Below are positions 56,434 through 63,480 of a DNA stretch of 64,000 nucleotides, one piece after another. The position numbers were made by a program, and so were the translations under genes. Under the pieces are notes generated by a model, which worked only from the letters and a program-made list of their open reading frames with translations, was not told where the DNA came from and searched no databases. Positions within the stretch are counted from its first letter, which is position 1. Each line of letters opens with the position of its first letter. This DNA is from Methanobrevibacter ruminantium (GTDB taxonomy: Archaea > Methanobacteriota > Methanobacteria > Methanobacteriales > Methanobacteriaceae): the NCBI GenBank assembly GCA_004553595.1, contig SFKZ01000005.1, positions 21,522-85,521 on the forward strand, read 5' to 3'.

Positions 56434-56940
56434 AACCATTTCTGGTTATACATTTACAAAGAATCTATCACATAAAATGACCGAAACCACACAAGGTTTT
56501 CACAAACTAACAGTTTCGGTCAGACTTATTGTAACATATATTTATAAGCCAGTGAATAGAAAATGTGAAAACCTAAGCAAGTTATTGAATATCTATTAAT
56601 TGTTACATCTTGTTTCTTTTCAAGATTAATAGATTTAAAAGCCAATGTTTCTGCAATGTCAAGTAGATAACCGTTAGCACAAGTATCTTTGAAGATTCCT
56701 TGATGAGTCGGCCAAATCGTATGACATAGGATAGAAGAGGGATATTCATAAATCCAGTTCTCTCGAAGCTGAATCTCAATAAAAGAAAATTTTCAGCATT
56801 ATTGATTTTTCAATAATTCTAAACCAAAGGCCAAAGGGTTGCAGGGCAAACTTTGAATGAATTCATAATAAATGCTCGAAAAATTAAGTTTTTTCATATA
56901 TACACAAATATAGGTCATTAGTCTTCAGCAAACAAACGTC
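56434..56940 (+). ncRNA. Second large structured RNA candidate with pseudoknot
   Basis: About 500 nt with no gene on either strand. Stems: ATAACCA-TTTC-TGGTTAT (56432-56449); TGACCGAAAC with GTTTCGGTCA, 10 bp (56478-56487/56513-56522); its loop AGGTTTTCACA (56494-56504) is fully complementary to TGTGAAAACCT (56564-56574), an 11-bp pseudoknot or loop contact; ATCTATTAAT/ATTAATAGAT, 10 bp (56591-56600/56625-56634) with an inner CTTG/CAAG; GCTGAA/TTCAGC (56768-56797); TTATTGA-TTTT-TCAATAA (56799-56816). The 3' end is undefined. Family not recognised. Confidence 0.6.
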
Positions 56941-56950
56941 AAGCAGATTA

Positions 56951-56979
56951 TTTACTATTAAAATAAAAATATGTATAAT
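56951..56979 (+). promoter_or_regulatory. Promoter for chaperone/connector genes
   Basis: TTTACT (56951-56956), 17-nt spacer, TATAAT (56974-56979). Only a partial inverted repeat (TATTTACTATTA). GGAGAAC lies before the ATG at 57026. Confidence 0.72.
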
Positions 56980-57025
56980 CTAAACAGAACTATTTAAAAT
57001 CACAAGATGATAGGAGAACTATTAA

Positions 57026-57388
57026 ATGGCAATTAATCTTACTGATGGTCTAGCTAAATCTTTCGTATTCAGCGGTGAGATTGAAGGAAAAGTTCATGAG
57101 TATGAAGCTTTTTATCCAACAGCAAAACAACTACGTCCAATCCAACTTGGATATGCTCGTTTAAAGGAAATCAACGATAAGTTAGAAAAAGCCGGCGTTA
57201 CCGAAGAAGAGAAAAAATCATACGAAGACGACGTTGAAAAAATCACTAAAGAAATGACAGATGCATTTACAGGAATGTTCAAACCATTAAATGATTCTAT
57301 GCCAATTGATGAATTTCTAGATAATCTTCCATCTAATGCAAAAAAGAACTTCGATACGATGGTTCAAACAGAACTCTTAAGTAACTAA
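57026..57388 (+). CDS. Tail assembly chaperone candidate (gpG-like)
   Basis: 120 residues: MAINLTDGLAKSFVFSGEIEGKVHEYEAFYPTAKQLRPI, then an acidic helical middle and FKPLNDSMPIDEFLDNLP. Size, a small beta N-terminus followed by helices, and one-base coupling to a second small helical protein suggest the G/GT pair of siphovirus tail chaperones. These normally precede the tape measure, which here is 27 kb away. Composition is closer to highly expressed genes. Confidence 0.5.
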   Translation: MAINLTDGLAKSFVFSGEIEGKVHEYEAFYPTAKQLRPIQLGYARLKEINDKLEKAGVTEEEKKSYEDDVEKITKEMTDAFTGMFKPLNDSMPIDEFLDNLPSNAKKNFDTMVQTELLSN

Positions 57389-57702
57389 TGCAACCGAATC
57401 AACCTAAAAAAGTTTTTAAATTAAAGAATCAGAGAAAGAGCAACCAACTCTCTGAGGAAGAAGCTTTTGAGAGAATGATTTGCATCGTTGGAATGAAATA
57501 TCCTCAATATAGCTTAGAACAATTAAGAGATGAGATTCCTTTTCGCCAATTAAAAATAATGTTCAAAGAAATAAATCGTAGACGAGCAGAAACACTTCTT
57601 CTTTTAAATGGAATTATTAATGGTCCAAATGCAAAGAGCAAATCTAAATCAGAATACAAAAATATTATAAAAGAACTTACAGATGAGCTCGATGGAAAAT
57701 AA
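57388..57702 (+). CDS. Second tail-chaperone-like protein, 104 aa
   Basis: Basic N-terminus then SEEEAFERMICIVGMKYPQYSLEQLRDEIPFRQLKIMFKEINRRRAETLLLLNGIING, a helical pattern like the C-terminal part of tail chaperone pairs. Start ATG overlaps the previous stop by one base. Separate start rather than an obvious slippery frameshift site. Confidence 0.5.
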   Translation: MQPNQPKKVFKLKNQRKSNQLSEEEAFERMICIVGMKYPQYSLEQLRDEIPFRQLKIMFKEINRRRAETLLLLNGIINGPNAKSKSKSEYKNIIKELTDELDGK

Positions 57703-57737
57703 ATAATTTTGTTATAATTTTAAAAACAGGAGATTTT

Positions 57738-58013
57738 ATGGGAAGAAACACGCCTTATTCGTTAGATTTTATGTTAAAGATTAAGAAAATTAATCCAAAT
57801 TTTGAGTTTACAGGTATAGATAAAAAAAGATGGGAAGATTTTCTAGAATCACAGAAAGAAGATTCATTAATTGACACTATAGAAAATATGGAACCAGTAG
57901 AAAAACCGAAACGAAAAAAGAAAGCTAAAAAAGTAAATCAAGTTGTTGAACGAAAAAATACCGAGAGTATGGACTATTTCGTAGAAAATGAGATTGACGA
58001 AGAATCAAACTAA
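57738..58013 (+). CDS. Basic hypothetical protein, 91 aa
   Basis: MGRNTPYSLDFMLKIKKINPNFEF..., central KPKRKKKAKK cluster and acidic end. An extended -10 TGT-TATAAT lies at 57713 with AGGAG before the ATG. Possibly nucleic-acid binding. Overlaps the next start by 26 nt. Confidence 0.58.
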   Translation: MGRNTPYSLDFMLKIKKINPNFEFTGIDKKRWEDFLESQKEDSLIDTIENMEPVEKPKRKKKAKKVNQVVERKNTESMDYFVENEIDEESN

Positions 58014-58356
58014 AAATTACAAAAAATACTACGTTGTTTATAGAATTTTAGATTTATCAAACAAGAAATCTTACATTGGAGCTCATAAAATTCGTTTTCA
58101 AAATGAAGATGACGGATATATATGTAGCTCCAAACTTGTTTTAGCACTCTTTTATAAGAATCCAAAAAATTTTAAGAAAACAATATTAGCAAGATTTTCT
58201 ACTGCAAGAGAAGCAGATAGATTTGAGAAAAAATCTATTAAAAAATATGACTCATTCAGAAATGGATATAATCGAACTAAAGACGGCGGACCATATAGAG
58301 CCGGAAGAAATGTAAGAAAAATTAACGGAAAATATTATTCAATCAGGAGGAAATAA
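57988..58356 (+). CDS. Small GIY-YIG endonuclease
   Basis: 122 residues. YYVVYRILDLSNKKSYIGAHKI is a GIY-YIG core (second half SYIGAH), followed by DDGYICSSKLVLALF and ARFSTAREADRFEKKSI with the conserved Glu. C-terminus is basic (PYRAGRNVRKINGKYYS). Likely a short homing-type or selfish nuclease. Coupled with the next gene (one-base overlap). Confidence 0.72.
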   Translation: MRLTKNQTKNYKKYYVVYRILDLSNKKSYIGAHKIRFQNEDDGYICSSKLVLALFYKNPKNFKKTILARFSTAREADRFEKKSIKKYDSFRNGYNRTKDGGPYRAGRNVRKINGKYYSIRRK

Positions 58357-58583
58357 TGAGTCAACTTTATCCAGTTAAATGTCCAGGAATGATTTATAAA
58401 TTTAATCATGAAACTGGAAAGAAAGAATTTGTAAAATGTAATGCTCTTCTGTTTAAGCTGAATGAAGGTGGAAAGTGCGAAACTGTGTGTAGAAGATGCA
58501 AATCAAAAATTACTGCAGTTGTAAGACAAACATTTGGGCAAGATGTAATTATAGATGTGAGACAAGAGCCAAATGAGTTTTAA
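58356..58583 (+). CDS. Com-like zinc-ribbon protein
   Basis: 75 residues. VKCPG, then FVKCNALLFKLNEGGKCETVCRRCKSKI contains the KCNALL...C-x-x-C pattern of the Mu Com family zinc ribbon, which binds RNA in phage Mu. AGGAGG just before the ATG. Role here inferred only from the pattern. Confidence 0.6.
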   Translation: MSQLYPVKCPGMIYKFNHETGKKEFVKCNALLFKLNEGGKCETVCRRCKSKITAVVRQTFGQDVIIDVRQEPNEF

Positions 58584-59286
58584 TATTGTTTATTATTTTC
58601 AAGGACAAAATTCAGAAGAACTCAAATATTCTATTAGGTCTGTAGAGAAAAACTTAGATCATGACGTGATTTATTTAGTTGGAGATAAGCCTTCATGGTT
58701 TAAAGAAACAAGCAAATCAGTTTACATAAAGTCTGGAAATTATAATCTTCAATATTATGGATTAGGTTCTGTTCCGATATTACATCTTAAAAAATTCTAT
58801 GATTCAGGAAAAATGCCAGATGAATTTCTTTTATTTAATGATGATTTTTATATCATGAAGAGAATAAAAGAATGGACAGAATACTATCGTTTAGAAAAAG
58901 ACTATAATCAAAAAGCTTTAAAAAATCACGGATATCATAAGAAAACTCTTCGTTCTTGGCAATACACTGAAAAGAAGAAAGCATATAATCTTCATCAACC
59001 TATGATGATAGAAAAAGAAAAATTCATCTCACTGTATAAAATGTGGGAAAATTTTCAAAACAAAGACATAGATTTTAGAACACTTTATGGCAATCTCTTT
59101 ACAAATTCAAAGATTGGGTGCAATGATTGTAAGATTGGAAATAGTTACGAATATTCAAAAGAGAATTTAGAAAAAATTAAAAATTCTGTATTTTTATCGA
59201 CATCTGACAGTTCTTTTAAAGAAGAAAAAATCGGTGAAATCATAAGGTCATCATTCGATAAGCCAAGCTCATTAGAAATGTTATAA
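58573..59286 (+). CDS. Stealth-like/GT-A glycosyltransferase
   Basis: 237 residues. IVYYFQGQNSEELKYSIRSVEKNL at the N-terminus and DEFLLFNDDFYIMKRI with an NDD metal-binding-type motif recall Stealth or related sugar-phosphate transferases that share GT-A geometry. KKTLRSWQYTEKKKAYNLHQPMMIEK holds a His-Pro block as in the same group. Could decorate virion or host polysaccharide. Overlaps the previous gene by 11 nt. Confidence 0.62.
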   Translation: MSFNIVYYFQGQNSEELKYSIRSVEKNLDHDVIYLVGDKPSWFKETSKSVYIKSGNYNLQYYGLGSVPILHLKKFYDSGKMPDEFLLFNDDFYIMKRIKEWTEYYRLEKDYNQKALKNHGYHKKTLRSWQYTEKKKAYNLHQPMMIEKEKFISLYKMWENFQNKDIDFRTLYGNLFTNSKIGCNDCKIGNSYEYSKENLEKIKNSVFLSTSDSSFKEEKIGEIIRSSFDKPSSLEML

Positions 59287-59287
59287 T
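59282..59287 (+). promoter_or_regulatory. Leaderless-class -10 element
   Basis: TATAAT exactly 6 nt before the ATG at 59294, overlapping the stop of the previous gene. Confidence 0.65.
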
Positions 59288-59293
59288 TTTATT

Positions 59294-60046
59294 ATGAATA
59301 ACTATGACGTAGATGTGTTCATGGAGTTAACTGGCTTAGATATTACAGAAGACCAGCTATCTGCTTATGAGAGAGCTCAAAAAAGAGCATTTTCTATGCT
59401 TGAAAATGAATTAGGGTGGAGTTTTAAATATTCGTCTCAATATGAAGAAGTAGGAAAAATTAAATCAGTATGTTCATGTCCTAAATTCCTTAAACAAATA
59501 GATGAGAAAGACATGCTTCCACCAGATTCTGTTGAAGGAGAGATTAAACTATTTCCGTATGATAATAAAATGAGTTCTCTTCCTATTGACCCAGCTACTT
59601 GCATTTATAAGATTAAGTTAGTTGTTCCGATGGAAGGTGATGACTATAAATTTATCACTATCAAAGATTTAGATAATGTTATGCCAAGACCTCTTTCTAA
59701 ATCTCAGGAAATTATTAAATATATAGAACGATGTGATACATGGCCATATCAGTGCGGTTGTGATTGTCCTAATTGCACTCTTCTTGCTGTTGATGCTGAT
59801 TGGGTTTCAAAGGTTCCTAATGATATGTTTGACATTATTACTGATTTGATAATTTACTTTATGAGACATCCGTATTCATTAGATACATCTGCAACAATTA
59901 AGTCTGAATCTGTTGATGGTCATTCTGTAAGTTATGCAACAGAAGAATCTATTGAAACAAATATTAAATCTCCTGCTTATCAAAGAATGTTAGAAAAATA
60001 TATGGGAGTTTATAGTCCATATTATAAGAAGGTAAGACTTTACTAA
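59294..60046 (+). CDS. Head-tail connector-like protein
   Basis: 250 residues. A helical start (LDITEDQLSAYERAQKRAFSMLENELGW) and the ending ADWVSKVPNDMFDIITDLIIYFMRHP...TIKSESVDGHSVSYA resemble gp6-type connectors, which include I-K-S-E-x-(V/I)-x-G-x-S-x-SY. A Cys-rich loop (CGCDCPNC) in the middle is unusual and may bind metal. Leaderless; next gene overlaps by one base. Confidence 0.6.
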   Translation: MNNYDVDVFMELTGLDITEDQLSAYERAQKRAFSMLENELGWSFKYSSQYEEVGKIKSVCSCPKFLKQIDEKDMLPPDSVEGEIKLFPYDNKMSSLPIDPATCIYKIKLVVPMEGDDYKFITIKDLDNVMPRPLSKSQEIIKYIERCDTWPYQCGCDCPNCTLLAVDADWVSKVPNDMFDIITDLIIYFMRHPYSLDTSATIKSESVDGHSVSYATEESIETNIKSPAYQRMLEKYMGVYSPYYKKVRLY

Positions 60047-60414
60047 TGAAAAAAGTTGAAGTTAAAGAACCATGCATCATTTATAAGTTTAAGAAAAATG
60101 GATATGGTGATTTAGAAATTGATGAAAAGCATACTGTAAAATGTCTGTTCATTTTTGGTCAATCTAGAGATGATACAAATTTTCAGCAATTAACTTCTAC
60201 TGATGCTCATGCATATTTAGATATTGATGACCCATTTGTAAAGAGTATTATGACTCAAGATATGAAAAAGAATTCATATTATTTTGTCATTGATAGATAT
60301 GGAAGAGAAGACTGGTATAAGATTGAAAGAATTAAAATTGGAAGAACTATCTTGACTGATAATCAAGACAATAACGTTCACGTTTTCTTGTCATTTTCAG
60401 AAAAAATGATTTAA
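60046..60414 (+). CDS. Head completion/neck protein candidate
   Basis: 122 residues, beta-rich: CIIYKFKKNGYGDLEIDEKHTVKCLFIFGQ... and YYFVIDRYGREDWYKIERIKIGRT. This is the usual size and location of head-closure proteins after a connector. Call rests on position and general shape. Confidence 0.45.
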   Translation: MKKVEVKEPCIIYKFKKNGYGDLEIDEKHTVKCLFIFGQSRDDTNFQQLTSTDAHAYLDIDDPFVKSIMTQDMKKNSYYFVIDRYGREDWYKIERIKIGRTILTDNQDNNVHVFLSFSEKMI

Positions 60415-60588
60415 TAGTAGTGTGACGCATGCCTCCTGCGTTGAAAGCATGACAAATAAACAAAACATGCAATGATTCTCTAGAGAATAGTTCTTTATTT
60501 AAAAAATTGATGATACAATTGCAATGTATATTAAATATACGACAAAATAAGCGACCCTGTTATCATGAAAGATTAGCAGGGTTTTATG

Positions 60589-60617
60589 TTTACAAATATT
60601 AGAAAATAAGATAATAT
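60589..60617 (+). promoter_or_regulatory. Promoter for a candidate small RNA
   Basis: TTTACA (60589-60594), 17-nt spacer, TAATAT (60612-60617). Start near 60624. Confidence 0.6.
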
Positions 60618-60623
60618 ATCTAT

Positions 60624-60694
60624 ATAGGATGGAAATCCTATGACTTCTCATTCTATCAAGAAATAGCTAGAACGCCCACCTCTAGCTATTTTTT
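60624..60694 (+). ncRNA. Candidate small RNA, about 70 nt
   Basis: Begins at the predicted start with hairpin ATAGGAT-GGAA-ATCCTAT (60624-60641), a single-stranded middle with ACTTCTCATTC, and ends at an 11-bp terminator AAATAGCTAGA/TCTAGCTATTT (60661-60691) plus T run. No reading frame of use. Confidence 0.55.
60661..60694 (+). terminator. Terminator
   Basis: 11-bp perfect stem AAATAGCTAGA/TCTAGCTATTT with loop ACGCCCACC, then TTT. Confidence 0.87.
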
Positions 60695-60698
60695 AGTA

Positions 60699-60727
60699 TT
60701 TATTTTTTCATATATCTATGATATAAA
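60699..60727 (+). promoter_or_regulatory. Leaderless-class promoter
   Basis: TTTATT (60699-60704) in AGTATTTATTTTTT, a degenerate member of the palindromic family, 17-nt spacer, TATAAA (60722-60727), exactly 6 nt before the ATG at 60734. Confidence 0.65.
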
Positions 60728-60733
60728 ATAATT

Positions 60734-61678
60734 ATGAAATTTTTAGCATATACTCATGCAAATCCATTGATTCAGGGTTCTGGTGGAGAGAAATGTCTAC
60801 AAGGTTTTTTAGAAAAATTAGCAGAAAAAGGAAATGATGTATATTGCTATTGTTCTAATGAGAATAAGTGGAGAAAGAAAAAAGTAAAAGATGTTTTTTA
60901 TGACCACTTAAAAGAAAGAACATTAGATGACATCTTAGATGAGATTAAACCAGATTATGTGATTACTCAGTTTTTCAATTCAAAAGAAGCAATTAGAAAA
61001 TCTCATATTAGAAGAATTAGAATAATTTATTTAGTTCATAATGACTTTGAAATTAGCACAGGAAAAGAATTAAAAATGCTAAATTCAACAGATTATGCTA
61101 TATTTAATACTTTCTGGATAGCTAAGAAAATGTTAACAAAAGCACAAAGATTTGTTATTCACCCTATAATTCAAACTAAAGATGTGAAAACAAATAGAAA
61201 ATATATTACATTAATAAATCCGTCAAAAGCAAAAGGTGCATCGATATTTGGAATTCTTGCAATGAAGAATCCAGATAAAGAATTTTTAACTGTTGGAGGT
61301 GGATACGGAAAACAAGAAAATTTTAATAGAAAAAATATAAAAGAAATTGACAATACACAAAACATTTTTGAAGATGTATATGCAAAAACAAAAATACTTA
61401 TGATGCCTTCTATGTATGAATCTTATGGAATGTGTGCAGCTGAAGCTGCTTATTGTGGAATTCCTGTCATAGCGTCAAAAACAGCAGGTCTTAAAGAATG
61501 TTTAGGCGAATCTGGAATTTATGTAAATTCTCTTAATTGGATTGACTGGAATAAAAAATTACAATTATTAGAAGATGATAATATTTATTTAAGATATTCA
61601 AATCTTGTGAAAAATCACATTCAAGAAGATTTTAAAAAAGAATATTTTGAAAATTTCTATAAAAATTTAAAAAAATAA
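60734..61678 (+). CDS. Family 4-like (GT-B) glycosyltransferase
   Basis: 314 residues. GSGGEKCLQGFLEKLAEKGNDVYCYC at the N-terminus, central LINPSKAKGASIFGILA, and PSMYESYGMCAAEAAYCGIPVIASKTAGLKECLGESGIYV, the E-x7-E type donor-binding motif of GT-B retaining glycosyltransferases. The N-terminal domain is short. Could glycosylate DNA, virion or host surface. Leaderless start. Confidence 0.82.
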   Translation: MKFLAYTHANPLIQGSGGEKCLQGFLEKLAEKGNDVYCYCSNENKWRKKKVKDVFYDHLKERTLDDILDEIKPDYVITQFFNSKEAIRKSHIRRIRIIYLVHNDFEISTGKELKMLNSTDYAIFNTFWIAKKMLTKAQRFVIHPIIQTKDVKTNRKYITLINPSKAKGASIFGILAMKNPDKEFLTVGGGYGKQENFNRKNIKEIDNTQNIFEDVYAKTKILMMPSMYESYGMCAAEAAYCGIPVIASKTAGLKECLGESGIYVNSLNWIDWNKKLQLLEDDNIYLRYSNLVKNHIQEDFKKEYFENFYKNLKK

Positions 61679-61687
61679 GGAGGCATA

Positions 61688-61930
61688 ATGAATAAAAGTT
61701 CTAATGACTATTCTAGTGGTGGAATAGGATTTTTTGGTCTTTTAACAATTGTGTTTATTACACTAAAATTAATTGGAGCTATTGATTGGTCATGGATTTG
61801 GGTTCTTTCTCCGCTTTGGGGCCCAATAGTTCTTGTAATTGCAATCTTGATTATTGCTATTTTAATTGCTGGATTTGCTACAGCTTTTTCAAAAGATAAA
61901 AATGATGAGGACGATGATGAAGAAATTTAA
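61688..61930 (+). CDS. Small two-helix membrane protein (Fragile-X-F type)
   Basis: 80 residues. GGIGFFGLLTIVFITLKLIGAIDWSWIWVLSPLWGPIVLVIAILIIAILIAG provides two membrane helices with a W-S-W turn, followed by an acidic tail (DKNDEDDDEEI). This matches the small 'transmembrane Fragile-X-F' type proteins common in phages; the role is unknown. AGGAGG before the ATG. Confidence 0.66.
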   Translation: MNKSSNDYSSGGIGFFGLLTIVFITLKLIGAIDWSWIWVLSPLWGPIVLVIAILIIAILIAGFATAFSKDKNDEDDDEEI

Positions 61931-62591
61931 TTTAGATGATGTAAAAGAAAATTCAAAAATTGTTGATATTAATGAAGTATGTTTTAATCCTTGGAATCCA
62001 AAAATCAAACGTTCAAAGGAATATGAAAAAGTAAAAAAATCTGTTGAACTAAATGGTCTAGGAATGCCTATTGTAGTTAGAGAAATCGAAGATGATAACT
62101 ACAAGTATCAAGTTCTTGATGGTGAACAACGTCTTACTGCAGCTCTTGATTTAGGATATGACAAAGTTTGGATTGTAAATCTTGGTCAAGTTTCTGATGA
62201 AGAAGCAAAATCAAAGACTCTTTGGTATGAAATGGCAGTTCCGTTTGACCAAGAACAATTAGGAAAATTGTTAGTTGAATTGGTTGATAAAGTAGAATTG
62301 CCATATTCGAATAATGAAATTGAAGTGATCTCTGGTGTATCATTAATTTCAGAAGATGATGAAGATTTTGAAGATGATTTTGAAGAAAAAAGCAATTTTA
62401 CAAAATTTTCAGTTTCTATGATTAAAGAATGGGTGAATAACTTAAAAGATAAAATCAAACAAATTCAAAATGATTTTGATTGTTCTGAGGGTGTAGCAAC
62501 ATATTATTTAATGAATCAAATTAATGTTGGAGAAATCAATGGAGAAGAGATTGCCAAATTATCTGAAGAAGAATCAGAAAAACAATTCTAG
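61917..62591 (+). CDS. ParB-like nuclease-domain protein
   Basis: About 224 residues from the ATG after GAGG (an ATG 3 nt earlier is equally in frame). VDINEVCFNPWNPKIKRS..EYEKVKKSVELNGLGMPIVVREI and the YQVLDGEQRLTAALDLGYDKVWI block are the ParB/Sulfiredoxin core with DGEQR in the GExR position. C-terminal acidic region plus helices. Role in phage DNA partition, regulation or CTP-dependent binding is unknown. Overlaps its neighbours on both sides. Confidence 0.8.
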   Translation: MKKFNLDDVKENSKIVDINEVCFNPWNPKIKRSKEYEKVKKSVELNGLGMPIVVREIEDDNYKYQVLDGEQRLTAALDLGYDKVWIVNLGQVSDEEAKSKTLWYEMAVPFDQEQLGKLLVELVDKVELPYSNNEIEVISGVSLISEDDEDFEDDFEEKSNFTKFSVSMIKEWVNNLKDKIKQIQNDFDCSEGVATYYLMNQINVGEINGEEIAKLSEEESEKQF

Positions 62592-63480
62592 AGCATTTGT
62601 AGTTTTATGTAATAATGTTCAATTCTTTCATCATTTTTGTAAATGGTTTCCAAAGGAAGAGTTCTTAGATTATGATTTTTATGTTGTTTTTGATAATAGA
62701 TTGAATAACATAGAAAAAGAATTAGAACTTGTAAGAGATTCTACTGATAATATAAACATCAAAAAATTCAATATAGTAAATGGTGACGAAATCTTAGAAT
62801 TTTACAAAGATGATTTGCCATTTGCTTATAAGAATAAATTTTGCTTAAATAATTTAAAAGATATATATTTTCTTGAAAATTATGATTATGTGTATGGTCA
62901 AGATGATGATATAGTAGTTTTTAGATATGGAAAAATATGGCAAACAAAACAAAATGTTCTTTGTGAATCTGGAAATCTTGATGAATTAAGACAATACATT
63001 AGTTTTTGTGAAATGGTAGATGAAACACCTCTTATTGACCCTAAAAAAGTTCATGTAACTCATGTTGGACAATATTTCTTAAATAAATCAATATATGAAA
63101 CTTATATAAAAGCTTGCAAGCTAATTTATTGCAATGAAGAACTTACTGATAAAATTGTAAATGAAACTAGAGGTTCTACACTAAATGCTTGGTATTTAGA
63201 CAATATAATTATGAGAACAGCTTTAACTTTTTATAGACAAATACCATACAAGCATTATGAATTTGCATCAATATTAGGGAATAACTATTTAGTAAAAAGA
63301 GACCCTAAAATTACAAAAAAAGTGATTCTATTTCATTATGCAGGTTCTAAAAAACCTAAAATTTATGAATTGCTAGAAAATAATGTTCTTGAAAAATTAT
63401 TTAAAAAGAATGATGTTTCAATTTCAGAAGAAAATTTGACAACGATTTCTAGAGCTTATTATGAAGGACTTCAAATATAA
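62539..63480 (+). CDS. Glycosyltransferase-like protein
   Basis: 313 residues from the ATG after TTGGAGAAATCA; an in-frame ATG at 62524 lies further inside the ParB-like gene. FYVVFDNRLNNIEKELELV, then ENYDYVYGQDDDIVVFRYG with a DDD metal-type motif and a long helical C-terminus ending ILFHYAGSKKPKIYELL resemble GT-A glycosyltransferases (LPS/galactosyl type). Overlaps the ParB-like gene by 53 nt. Confidence 0.6.
   Translation: MEKRLPNYLKKNQKNNSRAFVVLCNNVQFFHHFCKWFPKEEFLDYDFYVVFDNRLNNIEKELELVRDSTDNINIKKFNIVNGDEILEFYKDDLPFAYKNKFCLNNLKDIYFLENYDYVYGQDDDIVVFRYGKIWQTKQNVLCESGNLDELRQYISFCEMVDETPLIDPKKVHVTHVGQYFLNKSIYETYIKACKLIYCNEELTDKIVNETRGSTLNAWYLDNIIMRTALTFYRQIPYKHYEFASILGNNYLVKRDPKITKKVILFHYAGSKKPKIYELLENNVLEKLFKKNDVSISEENLTTISRAYYEGLQI

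Larger units (their letters stand above)
60415..60733 (+). other. Gene-free interval with promoter and small RNA
   Basis: About 320 nt without a gene. It contains an ACGCA/TGCGT hairpin near 60425, a CCCTG/CAGGG hairpin followed by TTTT (60553-60585), a separate promoter with a candidate small RNA (60589-60694), then the promoter of the next gene. Confidence 0.6.
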
